A DNA stretch of 64,000 nt, taken from positions 256,698,501-256,762,500 of the forward strand of contig CM032228.1 in NCBI GenBank assembly GCA_019009955.1, written 5' to 3'. The translations under genes and the position numbers were made by a program. Position 1 is the stretch's first letter. Each line of letters begins with the position of its first letter. Shown piece by piece: positions 22,885-33,402 of the stretch. The notes under the pieces are model-generated. The model saw only the letters and a list, made by a program, of their open reading frames with translations, did no database searches and was not told the origin of the DNA. Origin of the DNA: Riptortus pedestris (lineage: Eukaryota; Arthropoda; Insecta; Hemiptera; Alydidae).

Positions 22885-23940
22885 GCTGAATTTCCTCAAG
22901 GGAAATTTCAGGAGCTATCGAGGGCGCGGAAGGTTTTGTACCCTCAAGACGCGATTTTTGAAAAAAATCTTCAAAAGTCCATCGATCCTACCCAGATGAC
23001 GAAAATGAGGTCTGTTCAAAATTATATATATATGTGTGTTTGTGTGTGTGTGTGTGTGTCTGTTAACGCTCTAGCAGTCGCAATATTTGTTTGATCGTTA
23101 CGAAACTAGATATTTAAACGTTTTATGAAAAAAATAAAGATCAAGTTCGTTAATGGCCCTAAAATGGAAGACCACAACAGATCGAACAGTGCGAGGGAGT
23201 GGGGGGGGGGTTAGTAGAAGGCGGGTATATTTCCGAAAGTTTGAAATCATTCCGTTACATGGTCAGTCCTTATCGAAAACTTTTTCTAAATAACTAATCT
23301 TATTGAAAATTAAATTTACTAAAAATATTGTTCGACTCGCTTAATTAACAAACCCCCTATCTTGAATCATGAACGGAGATATTTGCATTTTTTCAGTTTT
23401 TGAAACCTTCAACAAACCCCCCACTTCTACTCATGTAATATTAACAATAAGCTGTTGTATCATGACCACTTCACTACAAGGTTAAATGCCAAGTATTGTT
23501 TTCATTGAATTATTACTTTATATATAAATGCCATATATTTGCAAACACGTTCTGTTTAACCCCCCCCCCCCTCCTTCCTTTGTTCTTGGATTACTAAAAT
23601 TTGAGTGATTGAATTAAAACTGATTCTGATACATTACAAATTACAGCACTAGCTTTCGTAAATTGTTTTCAATAAAATTAATATGTTATATTCAGATATA
23701 TTTCATATAACTGTTTGTCTTTCCGGTCTATCTATTCACCGCTTCGAATTTGGCTGGCCTGTTTGTTTACAATTCAGCCGCTTTCCGTTGTAGAGATTAG
23801 TTTAGTAACTTGTAAAATGTGTGAATGATTTCTCATTACCGTTTGTATTTATTCACTAAACATTTTCGGTAGTGTTACCATATATCTAACCTTCGTGTGG
23901 GAAATCTGCTTAGTTTACGTAGTCTCTGAGTGTCGGATTT
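22885..23940 (+). mobile_element. HINE, both ends, altered 5' end
   Basis: Starts TAGCTGAATTTCCTCAAGGG, a variant of the palindrome. It has a GT array (23033-23060), G tract (23197-23212), C-run (23563-23572) and A-type 3' end GGGAAATCTGCTTAG with a decayed hairpin (GTAGTCTCTGAGTGTCGG). The next HINE starts right after its terminal T run. Confidence 0.8.
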
Positions 23941-23941
23941 T

Positions 23942-24064
23942 AGCAGATTTCCCTTAATGGAAATCAGCTATTCAGGTTTTACTCATGACGGAAGTTTTGA
24001 AGTTTTTCTTCAAATGTCTATCGATCCTACCTAGTAGATGACGAAAATGAGATACGATCAAAAC

Positions 24065-24120
<56 letters not shown>

Positions 24121-26385
24121 ATATATATATAAAATTGTAAACCTCTGTCTGTAACATTGATTTTTTTCGCGAAATTTCACGATAACTTTTCGTTTCCACA
24201 TGTCATAAGACACCATTAACTGCCATTTTGTTTCTTTTCGTGTATGTTTGTTTGTTGTTTGTTTGTTTTTTTGTGTTGTTTGTTACCTTTTCACGCCTAA
24301 ACGGCTGAAAACCGAATCTTTATGACACTTGGTATGTTATATTACTACTAAGCCCAACTTAGACTTTAGGCTATATTAATATTCTCTAAGACGAACAGGA
24401 GTGGGAGGTTATAAGGGAGACCTGAAAATTAAAAAATTTAGCGATTATTACGTTTCCTATTGCTTTTTCAGCTAATATTGGCCCATAACAAAGTTGTTTA
24501 TTTTGTAATTTAGAGTAACTTTTGTTGATTTATTTAATATGGAACTTTTTGCCGTATACGGAACAAAGTAATAAATGAGTTTATACGCTAAAAGCTATAG
24601 AGGGAGTCCCTCAATTTTATTTAGGACAAAAGACTACGACCGAACTAAACCAAACCACGGTATGTGAATTAAGCACTAACGCCTTCCTTATAATACAGCC
24701 TATACTAACATTTTACTAGGGACCTGCCAGGAGTGGGGGTTTATAAGGGAGGCCTGAAAATTGATAATAGTGATATTTTCGTTTCCTATTGCATTTTGGG
24801 CAAATATGGCACATAACAAAAGTTGTTTATTTTGTTATTTAGAGAACACTTTTTTATATACACTAACAATCGTATACCGAGCTTTATAAAGGCATTATAT
24901 GCTGAAAAATTATAGCGGGAGACAACAATTTTATTTGGCACAAGAAGACTCAACCGAACTAAATAAAACACTCCAGTATGTGTATTAAGCACTAACGCCT
25001 TCCTTCTAATAAGCCATACCAACATTTCTAGGGGTACGGTCAGGAGTGGGGGTTAATAAGGGAGGCCTACTAATTAATAATAATAATTTCCTATTGGGGT
25101 TTCGGCAAATATGCACATAACAAAAAGTTGTTTATTTTGTTATTTAAGGAGAAATTTGCTCAAACACGTTCATTTTCAATATGAACTACCAGGTACCTAC
25201 TCCTGAAAAAATTTTAATTCAAATGTATGGTCAATATTTTCTCCTTATTAATTCAAATCTATGCATAATGCACAGGAGACGGGAAATATGACAATATGCA
25301 GGACAGTGAAGTCTTACATAAAAAAAATAATTTTTATTATATAACAAATCGCCAACAACGGGTATTAACCCTAAACACTGGAACGGGTGAAATGCAAAAA
25401 TATTGTGCAAAGTAAATCCTTGGCCGGGTGCCAAAAATATAACCATCACCATACATTCAGCCTCAAATGAATAATAAAAATAATACTTTGAATCAATATT
25501 TTAAGGAAAAAACTATGGAGATGCTGGAGCGGAAGGAGGTCGGAGCCTAAACAGTTAATTGAGTTAATTTATTTCCTGTGTAAATGCTAGCAATTACTGG
25601 GAAATGATTTCCACTGAGCCTCTACTAATTACGAATATAATAATCTAACGTACAAAACTATGTTTAAACTATATGGGCTCGGATCGGTTTTTTGACAGGA
25701 AATAAGTTTCATTATAGAGGATATTTAATTGTAATAAATGCTATCCACGATTATGGTTTTGAAGGTAATTCATAAAAGGTGAGTTCGAAAAGTGGAGAGG
25801 GATTAGATTAGGAAAACACATTTTTATTTTTATTCTTCAAAAATTAAGAGTTTTCTCATCTATACGTCGCCTGCCTGACCCTCACGGGAAAAAACAATGC
25901 GCCCCAGACGGGAAGTGTAGTAAACATTGAAGCCTTGCTCAAAAAAAAAAAAAAAATACTATTATCATTCTGACTCAAATGATTTCCCGAGCGAAGCCGG
26001 GTACCTTAGCTAGTATATATATATATATATTTGTCTGTTAACGCTCTAGCGGTCGCAATTTTTGTTTGATCGTTACGAAACTCGATATTTAACCGTTTTA
26101 TGTAAAAAGAAAGATCAAGTTCGTTAACGGTTGAAATAGGTCCAGGGGAAGGGGGGTTTAGAGGGGAGAATTTTCAAAATTCAAAATATCTCCGTCACTA
26201 TAAGTCGTATCGAAAAATTGTATCAGAATCAATCTCATTGAAAATTAAATTTACTATAAATATTGTTTTATACATTTTGAATATTAACCGAGATATGCGC
26301 ATTTTAATTAAATCTGGTGGCTAACGGACGAGTGATGTTCCCCCCAAAAGCTAGTTCGGCCGTTTCCTTGACTGCTCGGCTATTG
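23942..26385 (+). mobile_element. HINE split in its GT/TA array by a Helitron; tandem partner of the previous HINE
   Basis: 5' piece 23942-24065 (palindrome with one change), GT then TA array to 24117, Helitron 24118-26013, then TA and the HINE second block (26040 on) to CGGCTATTGTGAAATTT. The normal 3' end is missing; an inverted 5' end follows. Confidence 0.8.
24118..26013 (+). mobile_element. Chimeric Helitron with a second-subfamily 3' end
   Basis: Starts TCTATATATATATAAAATTG and follows the main Helitron body to CAGCCTCAAATGA (about 25470), exactly where the main 3' hairpin would begin. It then continues through about 190 bp of other sequence into the second-subfamily 3' end, with hairpin CCCGAGCGAAGCCGGG and CTAG at 26010-26013. 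Many small indels. Confidence 0.75.
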
Positions 26386-26503
26386 TGAAATTTTCGTCAT
26401 CTACTAGGTAGGATTGATGGTTATTTGAAGAATTGTATCTATAATCTCGTCGAGAGTACTGTCTCGATAGCTCATTTGCCCTTAAGGGAAATCTGTTTAT
26501 ATT
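26386..26503 (-). mobile_element. Inverted HINE 5' end joined to a plus-strand HINE
   Basis: ATTTTCGTCATCTACTAGG to CCCTTAAGGGAAATCTG is the HINE 5' block on the minus strand, joined to the plus-strand copy at GTGAAATTT. Confidence 0.75.
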
Positions 26504-26987
26504 CGTTAAGGTAAATAAGCCAACATTAGTTGTTTGAGTGTAACCATGTTGTTGTTTATTCCAAGCCTAGATTGGTTACCTTGTTCACATTCCGATAAGA
26601 CCGGTTGCTAGATATCTCACTCTGGAAGCCTCTATCTCCTTCTCTCTAATGTCCCATCTCAATCATGCATTTTATATCTACATTCTATTTGTTTTTTTTT
26701 TAGAAAACAACTTAATTAAATCCTACAATGACACTCGTTTCGTTCTTAATATCTAGTCGTCCATTTGTCTTCAAAAGCCTTCCGAGCATCGTGTTGATGC
26801 CATTAAGATCTTAATGAAGATTGGCTGGTTTTCGGTTGGCTGTGTCTTGAAGGTATTTCGATACCCCAAAACAGTATTTATCATCTTCTAGTTCAACATT
26901 TTTTCTTAAGCTTTCTAAAAGTTTATATTTTTAGTACCATCGTCCCATGAATATTATTATACAGTATTTCTTAACATAGTTATTGGT
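26504..26987. other. Single-copy island
   Basis: T-rich and C-rich stretches, no gene recognised. Confidence 0.4.
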
Positions 26988-27119
26988 ACTTTCTTGTTTT
27001 CATCCTTCAGAGCCTCCCCTCCACCCTTCCCATCTGTTTTTACATAGATCAGCAGCCTGTTACAACAGCAGGTGGGAAATCTGCTTAGTCTACGCAGCCC
27101 CTGCGTGACGGACTTTTTC
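26988..27119 (+). mobile_element. HINE B-type 3' end
   Basis: TTTCTTGTTTTCATCCTTC to CAGCAGGTGGGAAATCTGC, then the intact GCAGCCCCTGC hairpin core and GTGACGGAC. A clear B-type terminus. Confidence 0.8.
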
Positions 27120-27493
27120 CTATTAAAACTGCCAATTTTTCGTTCGAAGTGACTGCGAAGCTACATAAACTCTACAATATTACCGTTCATTTTGAATCTG
27201 ATAATTCTGTTGCAAACTGAAAACCGGACCTGCAAGTAAAAAAAAAAACATTTATGTCCGAAATAATCCATTGATAATACAACCAGTAATAATGATTAGT
27301 CCTCAGAGTGTTGCTGAGAGTTGGTTAAATTTGATTCCAGGTAACCTAAATTATTTTTATAAACGTTTGAAAGTACTTATCTTATTTTAGGATTTGATAA
27401 CAGGAAATTTCCTTATCTATGAGCCGTGTTATCTAATGAGTGACAAATATAGGGCGATCACGTGAATGTTCAGAATTCAGATTTGATTATGAC
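27120..27493. other. Single-copy flank of the minisatellite
   Basis: No gene. An A-run lies at about 27239-27248. Confidence 0.4.
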
Positions 27494-28890
27494 CAACTTG
27501 GTCTACTGTCCCAGGATTAGGAACACTGACCTAATACTCTCTACGCAACTTGTGCTACTGTTCCAGGATTAGGAACACTGACCTAATACTCTCTACGCAA
27601 CTTGGGCTACTGTTCCAGGATTAGGAACACTGACCTAATCCTCTCTACGCAACTTGGTCTACAGTTCCAGGATTAGGAACACTGACCTGATCCTCTCTAC
27701 GCAACTTGGGCTACTGTTCCAGGATTAGGAACACTGACCTAATCCTCTCTACGCAACTTGGGCTACTGTTCCAGGATTAGGAACACTGACCTAATCCTCT
27801 CTATGCATCTTGAGCTACTGTTCCAGGATTAGGAACACTGACCTAATCCTCTCTATGCATCTTGGGCTACTGTTCCAGGATTAGGAACACTGACCTAATC
27901 CTCTCTATGCATCTTGAGCTACTGTCCCAGGATTAGGAACACTGACCTGATCCTCTAACGCAACTTGTCTACTGTTTCCAGGATTAATGGAACACTGACC
28001 CTAATACTCTCTACGCAACTTGGGCTACTGTTTCCAGGATTAGGAACACTGACCTAATCCCTCTTGCAACTTGGGCTACTGTTTCCAGCATTAGGAAAAC
28101 TGACCTAATCCTCTCTATGCATCTTGGGCTACTGTTCCAGGATTAGGAACACTGACCTAATCCTCTCTATGCATCTTGGGCTACTGTTCCAGGATTAGGA
28201 ACACTGACCTGATCCTCTCTATGCATCTTGGGCTACTGTTCCAGGATTAGGAACACTGACCTAATCCTCTCTAGACAACTTTGGCTACTATTCCAGGATT
28301 AGGAACACTGACCCTCTCTACGCAAGTTGGGCTACTGTTCCGAGATTAGGAATTCTGACCTGATCCTCTCTACGCAAGTTGGGCTACTGTTCCAGGATTA
28401 GGAACACTGACCTAATCTTCTCTTCGCAACTTGTGCTACCGTTCCAGGATTAGGAACACTGACCTGATCCTCTCTACGCAAGTTGGGCTACTGTTCCAGG
28501 ATTAGGAACACTGACCTTCTCTACGCAACTTTGGCTACTATTCCAGGATTAGGAACACTGACCTGATCCTCCCTGCGCAAGTTGGGCTACTGTTCCAGGA
28601 TTAGGAACACTGACCTGATCCTCTCTACGCAACTTGAGCTACTGTTCCAGGATTAGGAAAACTGACCTAATGTTCTCTACGCAACTTGTGCTATTTTTCC
28701 AGGATTAGGAAAACTGACCTAATCTTCTCTTCGCAACTTGTGCTACCGTTCCAGGATTAGGAACACTGACCTTCTCTACGCAACTTTGGCTACTATTCCA
28801 GGATTAGGAACACTGACCTGGTCCTCCCTGCGCAAGTTAGGCTACTGTTCCAGGATTAGGAACACTGACCTAATCCTCTGTAAGCAACTT
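27494..28890. repeat. Minisatellite, about 27 units of 52 bp
   Basis: The unit runs CTTGGGCTACTGTTCCAGG, ATTAGGAACACTGACC, TAATCCTCTCTACGCAA. Periodicity is 52 bp in the first half; some later units lose 8-9 bases (the CTAATCCTC part). Each full unit contains AGGATTAGG and CCTAATCCT, a perfect 9-bp inverted repeat around an 8-base loop. Unit variants at the 3' side (TACGCAACTT, TATGCATCTT, TACGCAAGTT) are clustered, suggesting local duplication of blocks. It has no unique spacers, so it is not a CRISPR. Confidence 0.97.
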
Positions 28891-29930
28891 GACCTTCAAT
28901 GATTTTTAAAATATTTCCCTGTTCTAAACGCCCGCCACTGAGTGATTGCATACGCTCTGACATTCGATACGGCGATTATCTCATCTAATCTCAAAATTGT
29001 GTCATGAGTACAACCCTTCGTTGCTGTCCCCCCCCCCCCTTTGCATCCCTGGAAGAATTTTTTGTTTTTATGAATTAGAAGGCTAATGCTGACCATGGGA
29101 AGCATGTCGAGCCTTCGATGTTTATATTAGTTGATGCATTATAAGGAAATTGTCGTTAGAATGTGTGTGGTTTCGTCAGAGGTCTGCCACTGGATGAGGT
29201 CGGATTACAGCCAGTCAAGGATATCACGGTTGTTTTGAATAATTCCTTCCATATTACACAGTTCTAGCCAAGGTCACCCTTCTCTTATTTTCGTTATTCG
29301 CTGCCTTATTAACAGGTATACTGGCTTTGGTAGGCACAGCTCCTAGTGCTGGGGCTGCGTACAATAAGCAGATTTCCCGCGTGATGGAATGGCACTTTGG
29401 TAATCTCATCACGCAATTAATTCGTTCTTCCGATAATAAAGTGTAAATGTTGCCATAATTGATTATGGCCGCAATAGGTGATTAAGCTTAAAGGAAATCA
29501 GAGGTAGGTGCTATTTTGGAATATTGGTAGAACGGACCCTCTAATTAGAGTGGCTTTGCATTCTATGAATGACAGCATTTGCCCATGATTCCAGTTGATA
29601 TTCTAAGTGTGAGTGATCAGAACTGACTGTCGGCTTCTGCCCCATTAGCTGCGCTGTCTGCAGAAATGGATTAATAAGCATTAATCTTTGCTTTGATGGA
29701 GGATTAGGTTTTTAGCTTCCATTTTAGAAAGTGGAACCATTATTTCACATTATCATTTAGTCCCAGTCCTAGATGTCCTCAACTTCATGGCCCGATAATC
29801 GAGTAATTTCTCCTAATGTCCATCGATCCTAACATCCTGACCAGGTTGTGATGGAAACTAGATGAAGGAAATATCGAATATGGTTTAGAAGAAATAAATA
29901 TTTCCGGTACTTGAGCGAAAAATCGTAATT
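28891..29930. other. Largest single-copy island, with minor HINE scraps
   Basis: No ORF or RNA gene recognised. HINE scraps: a minus 3' end at 29353-29378 (GGGGCTGCGTACAATAAGC, CAGATTTCCC) and TGTCCATCGATCCTAAC at 29817-29833. The stretch 29540-29770 has several TAAT cores and an ATTTGC-type motif, compatible with but not proof of a regulatory region. Confidence 0.4.
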
Positions 29931-30205
29931 GATGACGTCACCTCTCTACATGTCGCATTGAAGCATGTGTCTCACAGAGTAAACGTTCAATGGAAACATT
30001 ATTTGGTATTTAAGCTTGGAAAAAAAAGAAGTTCATAATGTTACACCTTATTGATAATTTGACCCGAGGCGTGTTGGGGGTTTACTAAAGACTAAAAAAT
30101 GCAAATATCTCCGTTAATATTAATGATAAACAAATATGTATAACGATAGTTATCGCTCATTTTATTTGAAATACATACAAATCTATCTTCTATACAAATT
30201 TCCCT
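29931..30205 (-). mobile_element. HINE internal fragment, minus strand
   Basis: Matches the long-form distal module inverted (TCAATGGAAACATTATTTGG, GGGGGTTTACTAAAG, AATGCAAATATCTCCGTTAA). No ends. Confidence 0.65.
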
Positions 30206-30403
30206 TAGGACGTATAACAACAGACATATTTCAAATTTTCCGCCCTCTAAACGATACCAAACTCAATAGTAGTAGGCAATGGTAATTAGCAGATATATCT
30301 TGACGTTGTGGTATACCTCGATTTTGGAAACATTTCCACAAATGTCCAATGATCCTACCCGGCAGATGACGAAAACGAGGTCCGTTCCGTTGTTATCTCT
30401 ATC

Positions 30404-30454
<51 letters not shown>

Positions 30455-30466
<12 letters not shown>

Positions 30467-31473
30467 GTAACCTCTGTCTGTACATTGATTTTTTTTGTGA
30501 AATTTCACGATAACTTTTCGTTTCACATGTCATAGACACCATAACTGCATTTTGTTTCTTTCGTGTCTGTTTGTTTGTTTGTTTGTTACCTTTTCACGCA
30601 TAAACGGCTGAACCGACTTTTATGAAACTTGGTATGTATATTACTACTAACCCAACTTAGACTTTAGGCTATATTAATATCCTCTGAGACGAACAGGTGT
30701 GGGGGTTATAAGGGAGGCCTTTTCCGGTTGGTTCGGCCAATATGACCATACAAAAGTTGTTTATTTTGTTATTTAGAGTAACTTTTGTCATATTCATTTT
30801 TGTCTTTTAACAATGTATAAACGAGATATACACTATAAACTAAAGCGGGAGTCAACTATTTTATTGGGCGCTAACGATTGAACCGAACTTAACAAAACTC
30901 GCCATGTCAATTAGCATTAATTCTTCCATGATTATAAGCTATATTAAAATGTTTTGGTTAGAACGGGAGTGGGGGTTATAAGGGAGGCCTGAAATGAAAA
31001 TTCGCGATATTTCATGGTCTATTTGTTTTTCGACAAATATGCACATAACAAAAGTTGTTTACTTTGTTATTTACATTAACATTTTTTTTTTTTTTTTATA
31101 CATTTCTACAGGAACAATGTGGGGAGCAAGTAATTTGTGAAGAAATATTAATATGCTCAACAATTCATTCCTATTTGAACAATCAGGTACCTCAGCTGGA
31201 AAAATTAATTCAAATTTATGTTAATATTTTGTCCTTAATAACTGAAATCCATGGATAATGCACAGGAGGCGGGAAATATGACAATATGCAGGACAGTGAA
31301 GTCTTACTTAAAAAAATAATTTTATTATTAACAAATGCCAACAACGGGCGTTAACCCTAAACACTGGAACGGGTAAATGTCAAAATATTGTGCAAAGTAA
31401 AGCCTTGCCAAAAATATACCATCACCATTCAGCCTCAAATGAATTCCCGAGCGAAGCCGGGTATCTGAGCTAC
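30455..31473 (+). mobile_element. Helitron in a HINE TA array, mutated CTRR
   Basis: 5' AAAATTGTAACCTCTGTCTG after the TA array, two or more repeat units, and 3' hairpin CCCGAGCGAAGCCGGG. The terminal tetranucleotide is CTAC (31470-31473) rather than CTAG, which breaks the CTRR rule and suggests post-insertion decay. Confidence 0.8.
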
Positions 31474-31490
31474 TGTATGTATATATATAT

Positions 31491-31618
31491 GGTGTTGTTA
31501 TTGTTTCTTGGAGTTTTGGTCAATGTTGGTGAAATCATATTAGTTTATGCAAATATTTTCAAACACCAATAGTTTATAGCTTACATTCCCCAAAACTCCA
31601 AGAAACAATAACAACACC
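31491..31618. mobile_element. Foldback (MITE-like) element, 29-bp perfect inverted repeats
   Basis: The arms at 31491-31519 (GGTGTTGTTATTGTTTCTTG and following) and 31590-31618 are exact reverse complements, extended outwards by flanking TATA. The 70-bp centre is unrelated AT-rich DNA. A TA target would fit a Tc1/mariner-type MITE. Not seen elsewhere in the window. Confidence 0.75.
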
Positions 31619-32093
31619 ATATATAAATACAACCTAGTCGAAAACATCAACACAATTATATATATATCGGAATTTAATCGTTTTATGTAAAAAGGAAGGT
31701 CAAATTCGTTAATGGCTGAAATCGGACCAGTGGTAGGGGGGGTTTAGAGGGGGAATTTTTTGAAAATTCAAAATATCTCCGTTATTTTGCGTCGGATCGA
31801 AAAAGTGTATAGAATCAATCTTATTGCAAATTAAATTTACTGTAAATATTCTGAATCTTGAATATTAACCGAGATATTTGCATTTGTATTTGTGAGTGTG
31901 GTCGGCAGGAGTCGGCTATGTTCGGGACTTTCCGCCGAGAGCTAGGGCGGCCGTTTCTGTAACTGTTCGTCCCTCTTGAATAGGTTTAGAGATTCCTTAC
32001 AACTACTGTTGTTATTAGGCAGATTTCTCTATTGTAAAACATCACGTGGGAAATCTTCTTAGTTTACGCAGCCCCTGCGTGACCGACTTTTTT

Positions 32094-32280
32094 ACTCAGG
32101 AATAGAGAGTATATTGTGAGATGAGGACAATTGTCTGCCATCTCATACCTTGGAGATATCTGCTTAATTTACGCAGCTCCTGCGTCGTGGACTCTTTTAC
32201 ATGGAAATAGAGAACAGGTGTCCTATAGGAGCAGGTGGGAAATCTGCTAATTTACGTGACCCCTGCGCGATTGAGTATTT
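32094..32280 (+). mobile_element. Two successive HINE B-type 3' ends
   Basis: The first: GTGAGATGAGGACAATTG to CGCAGCTCCTGCGTCGTGG (to about 32191). The second: AATAGAGAACAGGTGTCC to GTGGGAAATCTGCTAATTTACG and CCCCTGCGCGA. They follow the A-type 3' end at 32093, so three HINE 3' ends stand in a row. Confidence 0.75.
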
Positions 32281-32795
32281 AGAATGTTCGTCGCCAACCG
32301 CTTTGGCCAATCCAGTTTCTGGAAGGAATGGCTCCTGATTAAGCCAACATTTCGAAAAGCTGGACAGAACGATAATTATGATTATGATTAATTGGCTGCC
32401 GATAACAAACCTTGCCGAACACTCGATAATGGACGACTTACAAACTAGAACTCCCTAATAAGGCAGTTATCTAGCTGGCATCGATCAAACAAATCCATGT
32501 TAGGCAGAAAATCAACGAGGCCGTCAACACAGTGTTTAGAAAATTTTTGGAAGAATTCTTCGTTCAACCAACCGTCTCAGATTGAAATCCATTTAATAAC
32601 AGCACTTGTGGCGGTAATTTTCGGGGAGGAGGGCTCCATAGAGATAAGCAGCGAGGTCTAATGGGCCGACAGGCAATTAAATCGAGTTCCTCGTTATTAC
32701 GTCATAGTTAACCTGTTATATCTTTTTAATAACCTCCTTGGATTATTGGGCAAGCTATTCGATTCTCTTTATCCACCCCACTCCTCTATCACTGG
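32281..32795. other. Single-copy island rich in TAAT/GATTA cores
   Basis: No gene. It holds GATAATTATGATTATGATTA, CAATTAAATC and several ATTA/TAAT cores together with GGGCCGACAGG-type non-repetitive sequence. It could be a host cis-regulatory region; that is inference only. Confidence 0.35.
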
Positions 32796-33090
32796 AAAAA
32801 GTCATTCCGCAGGGGCTGCGTAAACTAAGCAGATTTCTCATGAACTGTTATAACACACCGCTGGTCCCATCTCACCACAAAGTCTCTATTTCTATGTAAA
32901 ATGCCGACGAGAAAAGGCGGTGGGGGGGCGGTATTGAAGGCTCTGAAAAAACGAAAGTACGAATAACCTGATAATAATAACATTTGACTTACGAAAAAAA
33001 TGTAAAATAAATATAACAACAATTGTAGAGCATCAACAGTTAAACAATATTGGTTGTATAACATTTGACGATCCCATCAAAATATCGGAT
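32796..33090 (-). mobile_element. HINE B-type 3' half, minus strand
   Basis: Starts AAAAAGTCATTCCGCAGGGG with the hairpin GCAGGGGCTGC. It then has the B-type body inverted (CAACAATTGTAGAGCATCAA, AACATTTGACGATCCC). Confidence 0.75.
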
Positions 33091-33212
33091 AACAGGAATT
33101 TTGCATTCCCTTCTACACTTCTACTATTCCAAACTTCTATCTTAATCAATATCTTTAGCGACGAATGAAACCGATAAATATTGTGTATAGTATAGATAAA
33201 ATAAATATTTTT

Positions 33213-33330
33213 AGCAGATTTCCCTTAAGGGAAATCAGCTATTGAGGTCGTACTCATGATGCGAGTTTCGAAAAATTTCTTCAAATGTCCATCGATCCTA
33301 CCCAGGAGATGACGAAAATGAGGTCCGTTC

Positions 33331-33402
<72 letters not shown>

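Larger units (their letters stand above)
30287..32093 (+). mobile_element. HINE split by a Helitron and a foldback element
   Basis: The HINE 5' block 30287-30410 (AGCAGATATATCTTGACG, diverged) leads to a TA array. Helitron about 30455-31473 and foldback 31491-31618 follow. The HINE resumes at about 31670 (GGAATTTAATCGTTTTATG) and ends with an intact A-type 3' end at 32093 (ACGCAGCCCCTGCGTGACCG, T run). Confidence 0.75.

Noticed and set aside
27494..28890. CRISPR-like regular repeats
   Set aside because: The period is continuous with no unique spacers, and the surrounding DNA is clearly eukaryotic. It is a minisatellite.
30263..30526. ORFs on both strands across TA arrays (also 9068-9313, 12079-12441, 13658-14023, 39827-40255, 55882-56079)
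   Set aside because: They translate as alternating Ile/Tyr from TA repeats (or Cys/Val and His/Thr from GT/CA) and HINE sequence; no independent coding signal.
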